Positions 44,985 through 56,640 of a DNA stretch of 64,000 bases are shown here, in pieces; the stretch's first letter is position 1, and every line of letters begins with the position of its first letter. The stretch covers positions 62,586,773 to 62,650,772 of the forward strand of contig OW804095.1 of the NCBI GenBank assembly GCA_942159475.1, read 5' to 3'. The notes under the pieces are model-generated. The model made no database searches. It was not told the origin of the DNA and worked only from the letters and a program-made list of their open reading frames with translations. This DNA comes from Sthenelais limicola. Its lineage: Eukaryota; Annelida; Polychaeta; Phyllodocida; Sigalionidae. The translations under genes were made by a program, and so were the position numbers.

Positions 44985-46924
44985 GTGACAGGTGAGGTAA
45001 GTGATCTATCTCATGATAATTCTGTTGAACCCTTGAACAAACGCAAAAAACGCAAACTGAATCATGTAACCCCTTCGATTACCATTCCTTTTAAACCTGG
45101 AAACCTTGCCTTTCATTTGGACCAATGGAGTAAAATCACCTCTGATACACGAGTTCTTTCCCACGTGCGGGGAGTAAAACTTGATTTTGTCAGCCCTCCT
45201 TTCCAATTGTCAGTGCCTAGAGAGTACAAAATGAATCGTGAACAACAACTCATTATTGATTCTGAAGTGAAAAGTCTTTTAGAACGTAACATTGTAAACA
45301 TCATTCCACGTAATCAAGCAAAGTTCATTGCCAACGTGTTTCTTAGACCTAAGCCTGGTAATAAGTGGAGGCTCATTATTGACCTCACCACTCTGAATAA
45401 GTTCATCGCAAAAGAACATTTCAAAATGGACTGTCTGGAGTCAGCTGTTCATCTTATGGAACAGGGGGCCTTTATGGCATCTATCGATTTAAAAGATGCT
45501 TACTACTCGCTCCCCCTAGACAAACAATTCAAAGAGTTCATTACGTTTCAATGGCGAGGGGTTATCCACAGGTTTAATGTCATTCCATTTGGCCTCTCTC
45601 CCGCCCCTAGAATCTTCACTAAGATTTTGAAACCTGTTTTCGCCTACCTCAGGAAGGAAGGCCATCACTGCCTAAACTACATCGATGATGTTTTCTTTAC
45701 AGGAGCTTCCCTAGAGGAGTGTAAACTGGCAGTCGACAGAGCAGAAACCTTACTAGTAAGTTTGGGATTCACCAATCACCAAGACAAATCTCAAAAACAA
45801 CCTGTCCAACAATTGGAATTCCTAGGGTACATTCTTGACTCAGTAAAGATGACTGTGACCCCCTACTATCAGTAAAAAAGAAAAACTAAAAACTCTCATC
45901 AATGACCTCAGAGGGAAAACCTCTTTCCCTATCAGGGTAGGAGCTAGACTCATTGGCACTATGGTAGACCTAACAAAAGGTTTCGACTATGCTCTAGCCC
46001 ACTACAAAATCCTTGAAATTGAAAAAATCCTGGCCCTCCGTAGAGTGGAGGACTTAGGGTTTGAAGGCTCTATGTTCTTTTCGGAAGCAGCTTGGTTGGA
46101 ATTAGATTGGTGGTACAAATACATAGATGACACCCAAAGGCTTATCAGACCTTTAGGTCCTGATTTAACCTTGGCAGTCACTATTTCAGACAGAACGGGA
46201 GCCCCCTGGGCCCCCAATCATAGAGACAAACACATTAACGAATTGGAGCTAAGGGCTGTCTTTTTAGGACTTAATAGTCTTCTCAGATCGGTCAGAAACA
46301 AGAAAATTTTGGTTCTTTCGGACAATACCACTACAGTAAGCCATATCAATAAGATGGGTGGCACACGTTCTAGAGCTTGCAACAAAGTAGCTCGTTACAT
46401 TTGGGATTGGGCCCAGATCAGGAATAACTGGATCATTGCAAGTCATATTCCAGGGGTTGACAATGTAGATGCTGACTATGAAAGTAGACACTTTACTGAT
46501 GACACTGAATGGGAATTAAATCCTTCCATTTACGAACCAAATCACATACAAGTTTGGTTTCCCCGACATTGACTTATTTGCCTCTCACCTCAACTACAAA
46601 ACTAGAGTTTTCGCTAGTTGGAAACCTGACCCTGAGGCCACTTACATAGACGCCTTTTCACTGAATTGGTCTGACTTTAATTGTTGCTATTTGTTTCCTC
46701 CATTCAGCCTCGTCGGTCGCTGCCTGCAGAAAATAGGAGCAGAACAGACACGGGCCATTGTAGTGGCACCGGCATGGCCTTCTCAGACGTGGTACTTGAG
46801 GCTCATAAAAATGTCGAGAGGTCGACATCTGTTCTTTCAAGGAAGAGAAAACAATTTGATCCCTTCCTTCCAAACCCAAAATGAAGACCTACAACGGTTG
46901 GAACTACTAGTTGCTCTTTGCTGA
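44985..46924 (+). pseudogene. DIRS B RT / RNase H / methyltransferase-like, frameshifted
   Basis: RT motifs appear in the first frame (44985-45875): WRLIIDLTTLNKF, ASIDLKDAYYSLPL, the active site YIDDVFFTG and FLGYILDSVKM. A frame change near 45865 leads to 45961-46572 with RNase H-like motifs (ELRAVFLGLNS, SDNTTTVSHINK, HIPGVDNVDADYESRHF); the usual TDAS start is degraded to TISDRTGAPW. Another change near 46540 leads to the methyltransferase-like tail (DIDLFASHLN, FSLNWSDF, LFPPF) to 46924. As in element A there is no ATG near the RT start. Two frameshifts inactivate it. Confidence 0.82.
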
Positions 46925-47889
46925 GCACAACTGTCAATAAGTTGAACTTATCCAAAACCGCTTCTGAACTTTTTCTCCTCTCTTGGAGACCAGAAACTAG
47001 GAAATCATACGATGTATTTCTACGCCAGTGGCGTACCTTTTGCTTTCTTAAAAACTTGGACCCTTTTGAATGTGACATTAAATGGGGCTTAGAGTTCCTA
47101 ACCACCCTCTTCGACAGAGGCTATTCTTATAGTTCTATCAATATCGCTAGAAGTGCCTTATCTGTGGTTCTCAAGAACAAGGCAAGAACTTTGGGGAACA
47201 TAAGTTTGTGTGTCGAATTATGAAAGGTATTTTTAACAAGAGACCTCCTCTTGCCAGATATACAGATACTTGGGATACAAGCATGGTTTTAGATTACTTA
47301 AAGGAGCTTTCTCCTTTGAAATCCCTAAACTTGAAAAGACTGACACTTAAATTTGTGATGCTGTTCCTTCTTGTCCATTCTCAGAGATCTGAAGGTACTT
47401 AAAATTGAGAACCCGATTCTCAAACCAGACAAAGTGTCCTTTTTGGTAGATGTAGTTCTGAAAACTTCAAAGCAAGGCAAACCCCTTGCCATTTTCTCCT
47501 CAAAATCGTTTGATGATGATCCTAGACTATGCCTAGTTAGAACTGCTAGAGAGTACTTAGAACGCACCAAAGAGTTGTGTCCGTTTGCGGACGACCAACG
47601 TCCTAAAGGCCCTCTTATCCTAAGCTATGTTCCTCCCTTCAAAGGGGTAACTACTAACACCCTAGCTAGATGGGTTAGAGAAACCTTGCACCTCAGCGGA
47701 GTGGACACTAATAGGTACAAACCTCATAGTGTTCGCTCCCCTTCAACCTAAAAACTGTGGGCCCTGAACACCCCAGTTTCAGAAATCCTGGCCAAAGGAC
47801 GCTGGTCCTCAGCGAACACGTTTACAAAATTTTACAAAAAACCGATTGTTAAACAAAAGGACACCTCTCATAGGCTCCTAAATAGTTAG
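46774..47889 (+). pseudogene. DIRS B tyrosine recombinase, broken
   Basis: It overlaps the RT 3' end in another frame, as in element A. A TGA at 46882-46884 interrupts the N-terminus, the SAM-like region follows (ETRKSYDVFLRQW), and frames change near 47210 and 47385. The last part holds HSQR, HSVRSP, then a TAA at 47749-47751, and in the same frame GRWSSANTFTKFYKKP with the catalytic Trp and Tyr, ending at TAG 47887-47889. R, H-x-x-R, W and Y positions are all recognisable, so decay is fairly recent. Confidence 0.8.
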
Positions 47890-48045
47890 GTTGTAACCTA
47901 AACACCACTATTGAAGTGGGTTGTATAACGAAACTTATAAGTATCAACGTAGTTGTAACGTCAGTGAGTAATAAAATCTAAGATTAGGATTTACTTTTAC
48001 TGTTGTACTTTACTCGGGAACCTTGCTGGGTTCTTTAAAGTCTCC

Positions 48046-48170
48046 TCGGTACTGCCGTCTGGCGAAGGAGATGCGAAGCATAATCCCTGGCTAAATGAGC
48101 TTACCTTTAGGGCGAAATTTAGCCATGATTATGTAGAGCATCGAAGTTGTCAGTAAGGGAGTACAGAGGA
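48046..48170. repeat. internal complementary region of DIRS B
   Basis: About 48046-48091 are complementary to the left repeat and 48088-48170 to the right repeat, meeting at AATC (GATT on the complement, 48088-48091). It lies about 157 bp after the recombinase end. A (TTA)n run follows at about 48188-48215, in the spacer before the right repeat. Confidence 0.8.
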
Positions 48171-48284
48171 CCCACCCACCCTTACCCTAGAGTTATTACT
48201 ATTATTATTATTATTTTATTATTGTTATGACTAGTATGACTGTACTTGGAATCTAGACGACTTCTAGGTTCCCTCGTCGTGGCT

Positions 48285-48408
48285 GGAAAGTGTCACTCAG
48301 TCGTTCGTGTTCCGCTCTCTCCTCTGTACTCCGTTACTGACGATTTCGATGCTCTACATAATCATGGCTAAATTTCGTCCTAAAGGTAAGCTCATTTAGC
48401 CAGAGATT
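48285..48408. repeat. right inverted repeat of DIRS B
   Basis: 48331-48408 are complementary to 48088-48170 with few mismatches, and 48285-48330 are complementary to the inner left repeat. The outer part, absent from the left repeat, holds an 8-bp stem, ATTTAGCC and GGCTAAAT. The element ends at GATT, 48405-48408. Confidence 0.8.
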
Positions 48409-50608
48409 CTCTTGCTGATTCACATGAGAATCAGCTTAGTGGACTAGGCCCTTTTGTCATATTGAAGGGTAGGACACATGAAATCGTAAATTCACATTAT
48501 TTTGGGGGTTGTATTCCTCTTTAACATCGTTCAAAGTAACATTATTGAGTATTTATATATATTTGGATCAACATATTAATGTGTGAGAAGCACTTTTTAA
48601 TAAGTAGGTCACTGTGACCTCAATTCTAGTACAAACATTGCCTAAGTAAGCCATGACATCACACGGGTAACGCTGTATCTGGGACTCATCTGGGACACCT
48701 CTACTTGCACTGTTTAATCATGTTCAATGTGTGATTGCAATATTGTAGCTTCCTGTGTACTAGGTGCCCCCCTTTAAAACGGTATGGAATACCCCTCCTG
48801 CCCCCCGCACCCTCAATCCTCCACCTCTACCCCCGTCCCCTCCCTGTCCCCCACCCTCACCTCTGGTCCCTCTCTCCAAACGCCCCATGTGTGGGCCCCT
48901 TACATACAACGCAACAATAACGTCATTAGGGGATTCCTTGCAGGGATGAAAGAGGGGGTATCCCAAGCTCTGCCTGACGCAAATCTACTTTAGGAGTTGG
49001 AGCAAAAGATTTTTTGGGACAAAAGATTTTTTGGGAAAAAACAATACCCAGGTAACCTCACCTGGGTTGAAAAAGTAAGCCATGTTGAAAGTTTGAAATC
49101 AGTACATGTGCAGACAGTGAAAATCCTTTTACACCTATGTGCAGAGACTCAAGTGGATGGGATGCCATTCTATAGCACTGTGGTTGACGCAAATTGGTTC
49201 GTTGGAGAAGACAAAATACTTAATTCAACTTATTTTTAAAAAATATTTAATAAAAGCCAATACCCAGGTAACCTCACTTAAGATCTATATAAGCCATGAT
49301 CCCGAAAGTTAGAGCCCTGTACACACAGTGAGTACAAACCTTTTCAATGGTTTAAATTGTGTACGGCATTCAATGTCGTACACAACAATTAATTAGTGTG
49401 GATAGCTTTTGTTTTGCTGAATTTCACAACATGAAGGATGGAAGTCAAACATGCACACTACAACATTACTCCCTCCTCGCTGAAATTTTGACCCTAAGAA
49501 TTATCATACAACCTAACATGCGAGCAAAATTAACTTTGTTTACCTTGAGTTACTTTAAAAGTTTACTCAGTCACTAGGCTGCAAAATATGCTGAGGCATC
49601 GACTCTGATTTCTGCTGAAGCACTGTCTCAGGTTTCTGCCAAAGCACACAACTCTACACTTCTATTTAGAATTAACTAGTTATATGTATGGAAAGTTAAA
49701 TGTCAATATTCTAGTTTCACACAGTTCTCCAACAACTTTCAACACATTGTCTTTTTATCTTGCAAAGTAAGCACCCTTCGCCAATGTCCTCATTCTAGTA
49801 CAACTCTTGAAACTGCTGACTTGCTGAGTCTGTGTCACTGCTTTTCTGACAGTTTAACAACATGACAGTCACATCAGAAAACAAACTTATATATACGTTT
49901 TACATAAACAACCCTCCCCTGCCCCACTCCCCCCCCCACCTCCTGCTACCCTTTCCTAGCACTTACGTTTGGTGGGTGGCAAGGTTTGTGGCCTTGCCAG
50001 ACTGAAGGTCTCCTCAGACTTCTGCAAGAAGGATATTATTCCACTAGCTCCTTCTACCCTCTTGCAACAGCTGGTTCTTCCTCTCTCTGGCAATGCTGGG
50101 TTGGCCCTAAGCCTGGCATCTGTCAAAAGATTTGGCCCACCATGTCTTGCTTGCCATACAAAGCTGCAACTGGCCCAGATTGCTAACATCCCCACCTCGA
50201 TAGGTGAAGCCCCACTCCTCATGGTAGTCTTTCTGGACCAAGCGCAACCAACCCCGCCCCCTATAGGGCGGATTTAGACCACCTTTAAACCTCCTTTCGT
50301 TGCTCCATTACCCCTGGTATTCTCAGTTAGACAGAACTCACACCCATCGACCTGTTTTTTATGTTTTCCCATCTAAATGGGTACCATTACATCATCTGAA
50401 TGGCAAGTTTTGTTCCTCTTCATGCCTTTTTAGGGGACGACTTATGTATAATCTGGTACAGGAAAGTTGCAATTTTAAATATAAAGATTGGTTTAGAATC
50501 CCACCCCTGTCGGAGCTCTCATACATACTGCACCTTCACTCACACACTACACTCACTCACCAGCCACTGCCCCTCCCGCTGCCTGCCACTGCCTACCACT
50601 GCCTGCCA
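48409..50608. other. gene-free DNA with a diverged duplication
   Basis: No gene is supported. Positions from about 49042 and about 49259 start two related segments (shared AATACCCAGGTAACCTCAC, then AAGCCATG and AAAGTT), an old tandem duplication with a 217-bp offset. C-rich DNA at 48767-48890 makes false Pro-rich frames. Frames at 49956-50277 show no domain I recognise. Confidence 0.5.
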
Positions 50609-50651
50609 CTAGTGTGTGTGTAGCCTTGCCTCAAGGCTACACACACACTAG
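50609..50651. repeat. perfect 20-bp hairpin
   Basis: CTAGTGTGTGTGTAGCCTTG (50609-50628) is the exact inverse of 50632-50651, with a CCT loop. The flanks (CTGCC-rich units at 50570-50608 and GGCAGG at 50652) are partly complementary too, so the fold may extend. Confidence 0.85.
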
Positions 50652-50949
50652 GCAGGTAGGCAGTCAGGTATCAAACACTAACACATGGGAGGAGTGAAGG
50701 ATGGGTGGTTGGTGGGCATGCAGTGTCATTCAAGGTGAGAAAAATGACAACTATAAGAACAAAAACAGACAATAAAATAAGTAGAGCAAGCAAAAGTACT
50801 AGCGGGTAGAATTTCTGGATTATGCTGAGAGAATGCATGCATCTTGGCAGATAGTCCCACGGCTTGTCAATGACCAGTTCCTCCGCCGGCATCCATGCAT
50901 CTCTCCTCTTCCCTGATGTAGCAGATATTGGTGCCCATGTCCTCCTCTT

Positions 50950-51500
50950 CCTTTTCCTTATCGCCCACTTGTTGGTTGGAGTAGGCCATTCAGCTACCAC
51001 CCAGACTTTGTTGGAGTCTGAGGCCACTAACTCTGCCACCACTACATGCCCCAGGGATTTGACGCACCACTGGAACAGCTGGAATTTTGAAGGTTTTATA
51101 AAGAGTCCTGCTTCCTCCAACCATTTGAGGACCAGCTCCAATTGATCCACACACTCTGGTACATCTCCACTGAAGATGATGACACCGTCCCAGTATAATA
51201 GGCATGCCATCCCAACCAGTCTGGCCAACATCGTGTCCATCAGTCTTTCAAAAGTGAATGGCCTGTTTGCCAGGCCAAAAGGCATCCCATTGAACTGCTA
51301 GAGCCTGTGCGGCATGCCGAAGGCCATTTTCTCTTTGCTATCACTCTCCACCTCCACTTGCCAGTAGCCACTGACTGGCCAGGTCCACAGTAGAGAACTT
51401 AGACTGGCAATGCCCACGAGCTTGTTGAAGGCCTGGCTACCCTTTTCTCCAGCATTGCCTGGATCTCCTTCTTGACCAGCTCCCGCCAGTGAATTGGCAA
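50950..51500 (-). pseudogene. Ty3/gypsy-like reverse transcriptase remnant
   Basis: On the minus strand, VSGYWQVEV and KEKMAFG (different frame, about 51300-51400) are followed by MPFGLANRPFTFERLMDTML and LYWDGVIIFS (51285 down), then FIKPSKFQLFQ and SLGHVV. This is the order of a Ty3/gypsy RT palm; the active site YxDD has become YWDG. Frame changes, loss of the catalytic Asp and absence of other pol domains or LTRs show a decayed fragment. The last part of the open frame, to 50671, is hydrophobic and unrelated. Confidence 0.75.
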
Positions 51501-51939
51501 CAACTAACTACTGGCCACAAGGGTGAGGAAATCATCATTCAAGGAATATCACATATGGCTTTTCATGCAATGCAATATACAGGGGGGGGGAGGCAAATAC
51601 CACACACAAGACATCACAAACCACCCATCAGCTAAGCAACACATGAAGCATGTGAGGCAATATATAGAGGAAGAATGCCATGATGCCATTTCAGGCATGT
51701 AAAGTGTCCCTCCATTTGTGCCCTGGCTCACCATAAGCCTATGTTTCGCAGCTGCAAAGTATTATCATACCTTCAGGATACGATCAACTTTTAGAGCGAT
51801 ATGACATTTTCTACCTGCACAATTAACATAGATCTACAATACATCTAACGTGGCAATTACAGTTCCCCAAAGCTGGGGTGTACACTTTGATCCACTAGAC
51901 CGCCACAACGAAGGACATGCACATAATTACTACAAGGGG

Positions 51940-52449
51940 TCATAATGTTTCATAAAAGGGTTTCCACTTCGCCCAATCTTTTTTATGCGACACATTAACA
52001 AAAGAACAGTCATACATAGTTTTCAACTTAAACTTGAGTTCTCTTAGAAATTCGTAGAAGCAAATATTGTTCTTCTTGAAAAGCCTACATTTGTAAATAT
52101 AAAACCTCACATACATCAGAATATAATTCCATGTATAATATTTTTCTTCTAAGTTCGGAACACCTAGCATCATGAAAATCGTGTTCATGTTTTCAGAAAT
52201 CTCGCTATCTAGGCATTCATTCCTTATAGCCCAATTTGTTATACTGTGCCAGAAGTTACATGACATCTCGCAATCAATGAAAAAATTAAATAGATCGTTG
52301 ACTGCATCGCAATAGTTACATAGGTTTGAAGTTTTGATATTCATATTAGACAGATGCATGTTGCATACAACCAGCTTGTTTATGACACCGGATTGAAAGG
52401 CCTGTAGTCTTACATTTCTCGTGCAGTGAAAGGGTACACAGTACCACAT
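51940..52449 (-). pseudogene. C-terminal fragment of an L1-like LINE pol
   Basis: A 169-codon frame carries the C-terminal end of an L1-superfamily pol: FHCTRNVRLQAFQ, then LCNYCDAVNDLFNFFIDC (CxxC zinc-binding knuckle with its His lost), FWHSITNWAI, and a YIYKCRLFKKN region typical of this tail. The RT and endonuclease are missing, so the copy is 5'-truncated, the usual fate of LINE insertions. The DNA upstream on the same strand (52456-52689) is not recognisably pol and contains a palindrome. Confidence 0.65.
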
Positions 52450-52581
52450 GTTGATCTAAATATTCGAAATACCTTTTAACAGGAAAGTGTTGTACCAGTC
52501 CCCATTCCTATCACCTTTGGGGTTTAAGAATGTTGTTGATATAAGATAGAACTTAACACGAGCTGCATATGGGTCAACGTA

Positions 52582-52676
52582 TTCACAAAACGCAAGTGGC
52601 TTTTGGTGACTGTCTTTCACGTGTGCCTTTGGCACCTGTGAAAGAGAGTCACCAAAAACCACGAGCGTTTTGTGAA
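52582..52676. repeat. 95-bp near-perfect palindrome
   Basis: The arms 52582-52627 and 52631-52676 (46 bp each) are inverse complements with about six mismatches around a TTT spacer. The arms contain TTTTGGTGACT and CTTTCAC and start TTCACAAAACGC. It should fold into a long hairpin as DNA or RNA and looks like a fold-back element. Confidence 0.88.
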
Positions 52677-52988
52677 AGTGTTGTTGCATATGCAGCTCAA
52701 GTTTAGTTCTATTCTTATACCATGATATATATTTATGCGTTATTTGACCATTATTTACTTTTAGTTAATGACTCGCAACCCTCCGACTCGGCAAAAGCAA
52801 GCACCTACAGCCGAGTGTCATGAAATGAGCGTCATTGGCTGGTGCAACTAAATTCACGCAACCAATCTAAATAGCGTTGTAAATTGGTTGCATTTGAAAA
52901 GCAGCCCGCGCTAGTGAAATCCATGCATGCATATATGCCATTGGCTAATCTGGCCAAGTTTTTGTGGATACGCACACCTATCATGGCA

Positions 52989-53429
52989 TAATTAACCATT
53001 ATCATCACTATTATATAAGTAATTACACCAATTATGTAATCTACTCTATTCACAATAACCTGATTGAATTTTATTGAAAAATAAAAAATTCAATTTCCCA
53101 TACCTACTCTCAACCTTGTGTGTTCAGGGTCAGTGTGGGTGTCTCGTAATAATGTAGTCATCGCTACTAGTAATGTAGTGACCCTTCCCTCCCATCCACT
53201 CATACTCTCTCATGTCCAAGGGGCCATTTATTATATCACTCTGAATTAAGTAATCACCAATTAATTAACCATTATCAATATTATATATAAGTAATTACCG
53301 TACACCAATTATGTAATCTACTCTATTCATAATAACCTGATTGAATTTGATTGAACAATAAAAAAATCAATTTCCCATACCTACTCTCAATCCTGTGTGT
53401 TCAGGGTCAGTGTGGGGGTCTCGTAATAA
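52989..53429. repeat. 165-bp direct repeats, 273-bp offset
   Basis: Unit 1 (52989-53152) and unit 2 (53262-53429) are about 90% alike, both running from TAATTAACCATTATCA to TGTTCAGGGTCAGTGTGGG and TCTCGTAATAA. They may be a tandem duplication or short LTR-like ends around 110 bp. I see no TG...CA ends or coding DNA between them. Confidence 0.8.
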
Positions 53430-56257
53430 AGGCGCATTACCAGGGGTGTCAATGCTAGCCCAATATAATGAACAGTTGTATTTGTATTTTGTATTTAACA
53501 TTTTTATTCAGCAAAGACATTACGAGTAGTACATAAATTGGACAAGCTTATTAATAATTACATATATTAGCCGCAGTTATCTGTAACATGTGAAATATAG
53601 TTAACATGTAAAATATAGAAACATGAACATGCGTCATGTCCTCAAATATATTTCGCGTATAGATTCTTTAAACATTTCAATTACATGATTTATAATGAGC
53701 GAATGTACACTATAAAGGAATGGGTGGATGCATGGTTAACATTATTTTTGCAATCTTGCATTGCTTATCGTTGTCCACACTTTTACATAATTTGTATTAG
53801 GAAACCCCTGGGCTTACATGAGTGGTTTTGTTCTACTTATACTGTCCATAGGATGACTTTTATAATTCTTTGGTCATATTAGGTACAGAAATCTGCTCGT
53901 AAATTACCCGGAAATGATAACACAATGCTTATCCTTTCACAATGGGTCCTTTAAAAAACTAAGGAAATATGCCAACTGTCTTAATTAGTAAAATGAATGT
54001 ACCATGGGACTAATTACAGCAATGGAAAAATGAATGATTATCATTAGACCTTGTCAAGAAAGTCTTTGCAAGCACGATCCATCATTTTAAAACGAGTTCC
54101 CGATAAAGAAATCACACGAACATGTTTCAAGATATAAATTAGGTCCTCCAATTCAAACAAGGCAAAATGCATTTATTTATAAAAGCTTAATTCCAGTTAG
54201 TGGGCTGTACAACAGTGTTGTATCTCCTGTTTAAAGTTGGATGCGCCAACAACTTATACTTCTAGTAACTAATTTTGAAATCCATGAATTTTAAATCATT
54301 GACAATCTGCTGCTATGATTATGCTATCCAGATTGTTTGTTTATTAATCTTTTAATATTATATTCTCCTGGATTTAATTGGGGTGAACGGATGAACCAAG
54401 GATATGTACAATTTCATTTTTGATCCATGAATATCTGAGAATGTAGCTTTAACTGATCTTAGGACTTAGCCGTACAAATTCTATCGAAAGAATATTGTTT
54501 TCTATTGATTCCGGCAAATTCCACTTGTGCCAAATGAAATCCAGATAGACAATCCAGATAGCTGAGTTTTAACAAGAAATTTCCGAGGACTTGAAGAGAA
54601 CTATAATGAACATTTAAGCTGAAGGAAACACTTATTTGACATTCAACAGTTCCCTGATTGTTTGAAACAACTTTTTCTCATGGCAGGGCAGCCTTGATGA
54701 ATGAGACAGAATCAGAGGGAATTGCCAATACAACTACAGGACTAGTAGGTGGGAGAATAGGAATGGAACTATACGAAAAAGTGTGTATTCCTATGAGCAA
54801 GCTGAGAAAGCCACCGAGAGAACTTCTTTCATTTCCTGCCTCCCTTCTCCATCGATTCACCCTCGTGTCCACTCAAACGATCATTCCCCGTAGGCCAAGA
54901 GGCTGTAGGCAAGGAATACAGTCTGGCTTTGTACCAATCATTGTATTACACAACGCACAATTACTACCTTTTGTTTCCAAGCAAACTACTTTCACCCTCC
55001 CAAATGCGTGTTTCCCTTACCCAAGAATTTGAGTACCATTATACTATCTTCTGTAATCGTGCTGCTGATAGCAATCCTTGGGTGGGACTGGCGGAGAATC
55101 TGACAGGTGTTTACGTCGCCCAATAGAAGAACGAAATATAATATCCTATAGTGTTTGAATACATATTCAAGTTAAAATCAATCGCACAAATACTAGGTCC
55201 TGTTTGCGTTAACAACTAACATCTAACAAAAGCAGTCTATTTTTAATGAATAATATGCCCACCAGTTTAAGACCAGATGGATGGAATGTGAGTGATATTC
55301 ATCCTAATCTTCCTGTAGTAAGACCATATTTTTCTGATTTTATCACACAAACTAATCGGGAATTCGAGAAAATGCATTTTTCTACATTTTAATGTCATAT
55401 ATTTTCTTCAGATCGTTTAGATTCGTCCGATGCGACCAAAATTAAAACCGGTATTGAAATTCTTCCAATACCCCAATTCTTCCAATTCCCTAACTTAGCG
55501 AACCGAAACAAAAGATGGAAGAATTGGGATAATCCTGATTTGGAAGATATTAGATAAGTATCATTTCTGCCAAAATGGTTGATTATGAAAAAATAATTAT
55601 AGTATGTTGGAGAACTCATGTTTATAAATGTTTCTGATACAATATTTGAGTAAAGTCACCATCGTGTCTAGTACAAGGTATAGTAAGTATAACGTGGTTG
55701 TAGGCTGTGAACTTACAACGCGGATATTGTCCACAGAACGCTTGACACTATGGTTATCTTACTTTTATTTAATGATTTCATGAAAACAAAATCCTCAAAC
55801 ATGAAACATGTTCTTCGTTACGGCCACTTAAAAAGGTCTGGGTAAGTTATATCGAACCGGCTTTTCAGTGAAGCTGTTTCCAATATATTTCTGGATGTAT
55901 ACAGCTAACGCCACGGTAATGAAATTGATAGGAGGAGGAGCTAGGAGAAGGAGAAGGAGAAGGAGAAGGAAGATCAAGGAGAATGGAAAGTAGAAGGTGG
56001 CGATGGAGGAGGAGGAAGAGGAGAGGGACAGAAAATAATGTACATGCGTGTATGTTCGGAGAGGTTATGATCAGTTTGAGAAGAAAGGTGAGAATATTAA
56101 ATTTTGTCAATATTTAGCGACATTATCATTATTGAACTTTAACTTTATTTCCACAAGTATATCACAGTTTCTAACTATTGGTGGAAAATGGTGGTTCTTC
56201 CGGGTACCCCTATGTTCTATACATTTGCAGTAACAGTTGTAATTGTTATATGTGATG
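53430..56257. other. gene-free DNA
   Basis: No gene is supported. A 124-codon frame at 54658-55032 shows no domain I recognise. A GGAGAAGGAGAAGGAGAAGG-type microsatellite lies at about 55930-56035. Confidence 0.5.
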
Positions 56258-56640
56258 TGTTTCAGGAAAATGGGTCACAAGTCGCAAAATCAATTTCTTT
56301 ATCCACAAGATTTTTTTTATAGGAATGTTCTCATCTTTGGAGTACCATTTAAAGTCGTATGAATGTATTTACCAAATTTCAAGACTGTATCAAATATATC
56401 ATTGCATTTTGAAGGTCATCCTATAGAGTATATTTAGCTACTTAACTACTGATGGTCCACCCAGAAATATTGAAAACTTCTTTTTTCAAAAATACAAATA
56501 TCAAACTTAAAATCTAGCAATACTTGTTAGCTTTCCAAATGTTTAACTATCGTTGGAATCGGCGTTATCTAATCTTTTCAAATATGATGATATCACAAAA
56601 TACGTTTTTTTGCGACTTGTGACACATTTTCCTAAGACAC
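56258..56640. mobile_element. MITE copy 2
   Basis: This copy is the partner of 41963-42331 in the same orientation. Its left end reads TGTGTTTCAGGAAAATGGGT and its right end is the near inverse (GACACATTTTCCTAAGACAC). The best-matched inner TIR is GTCACAAGTCGCAAAA. Divergence between the two copies is high, so both are old. Confidence 0.75.

Larger units (their letters stand above)
43182..48408 (+). mobile_element. DIRS-type retrotransposon B (decayed)
   Basis: This is a second DIRS1-type element in the opposite orientation to A, with the same order: left repeat, gag, RT/RNase H/methyltransferase-like, tyrosine recombinase, internal complementary region, right repeat. Left end, internal junction and right end all share GATT, the likely recombination core. 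Coding regions carry several frameshifts and an in-frame stop, so the copy cannot make full proteins. It is clearly divergent from A, so it is a different family and not a recent sister copy. Confidence 0.85.

Noticed and set aside
54658..55032. 124-codon frame as a gene
   Set aside because: It opens from a non-ATG codon, has no domain and no exon signals I could trust.
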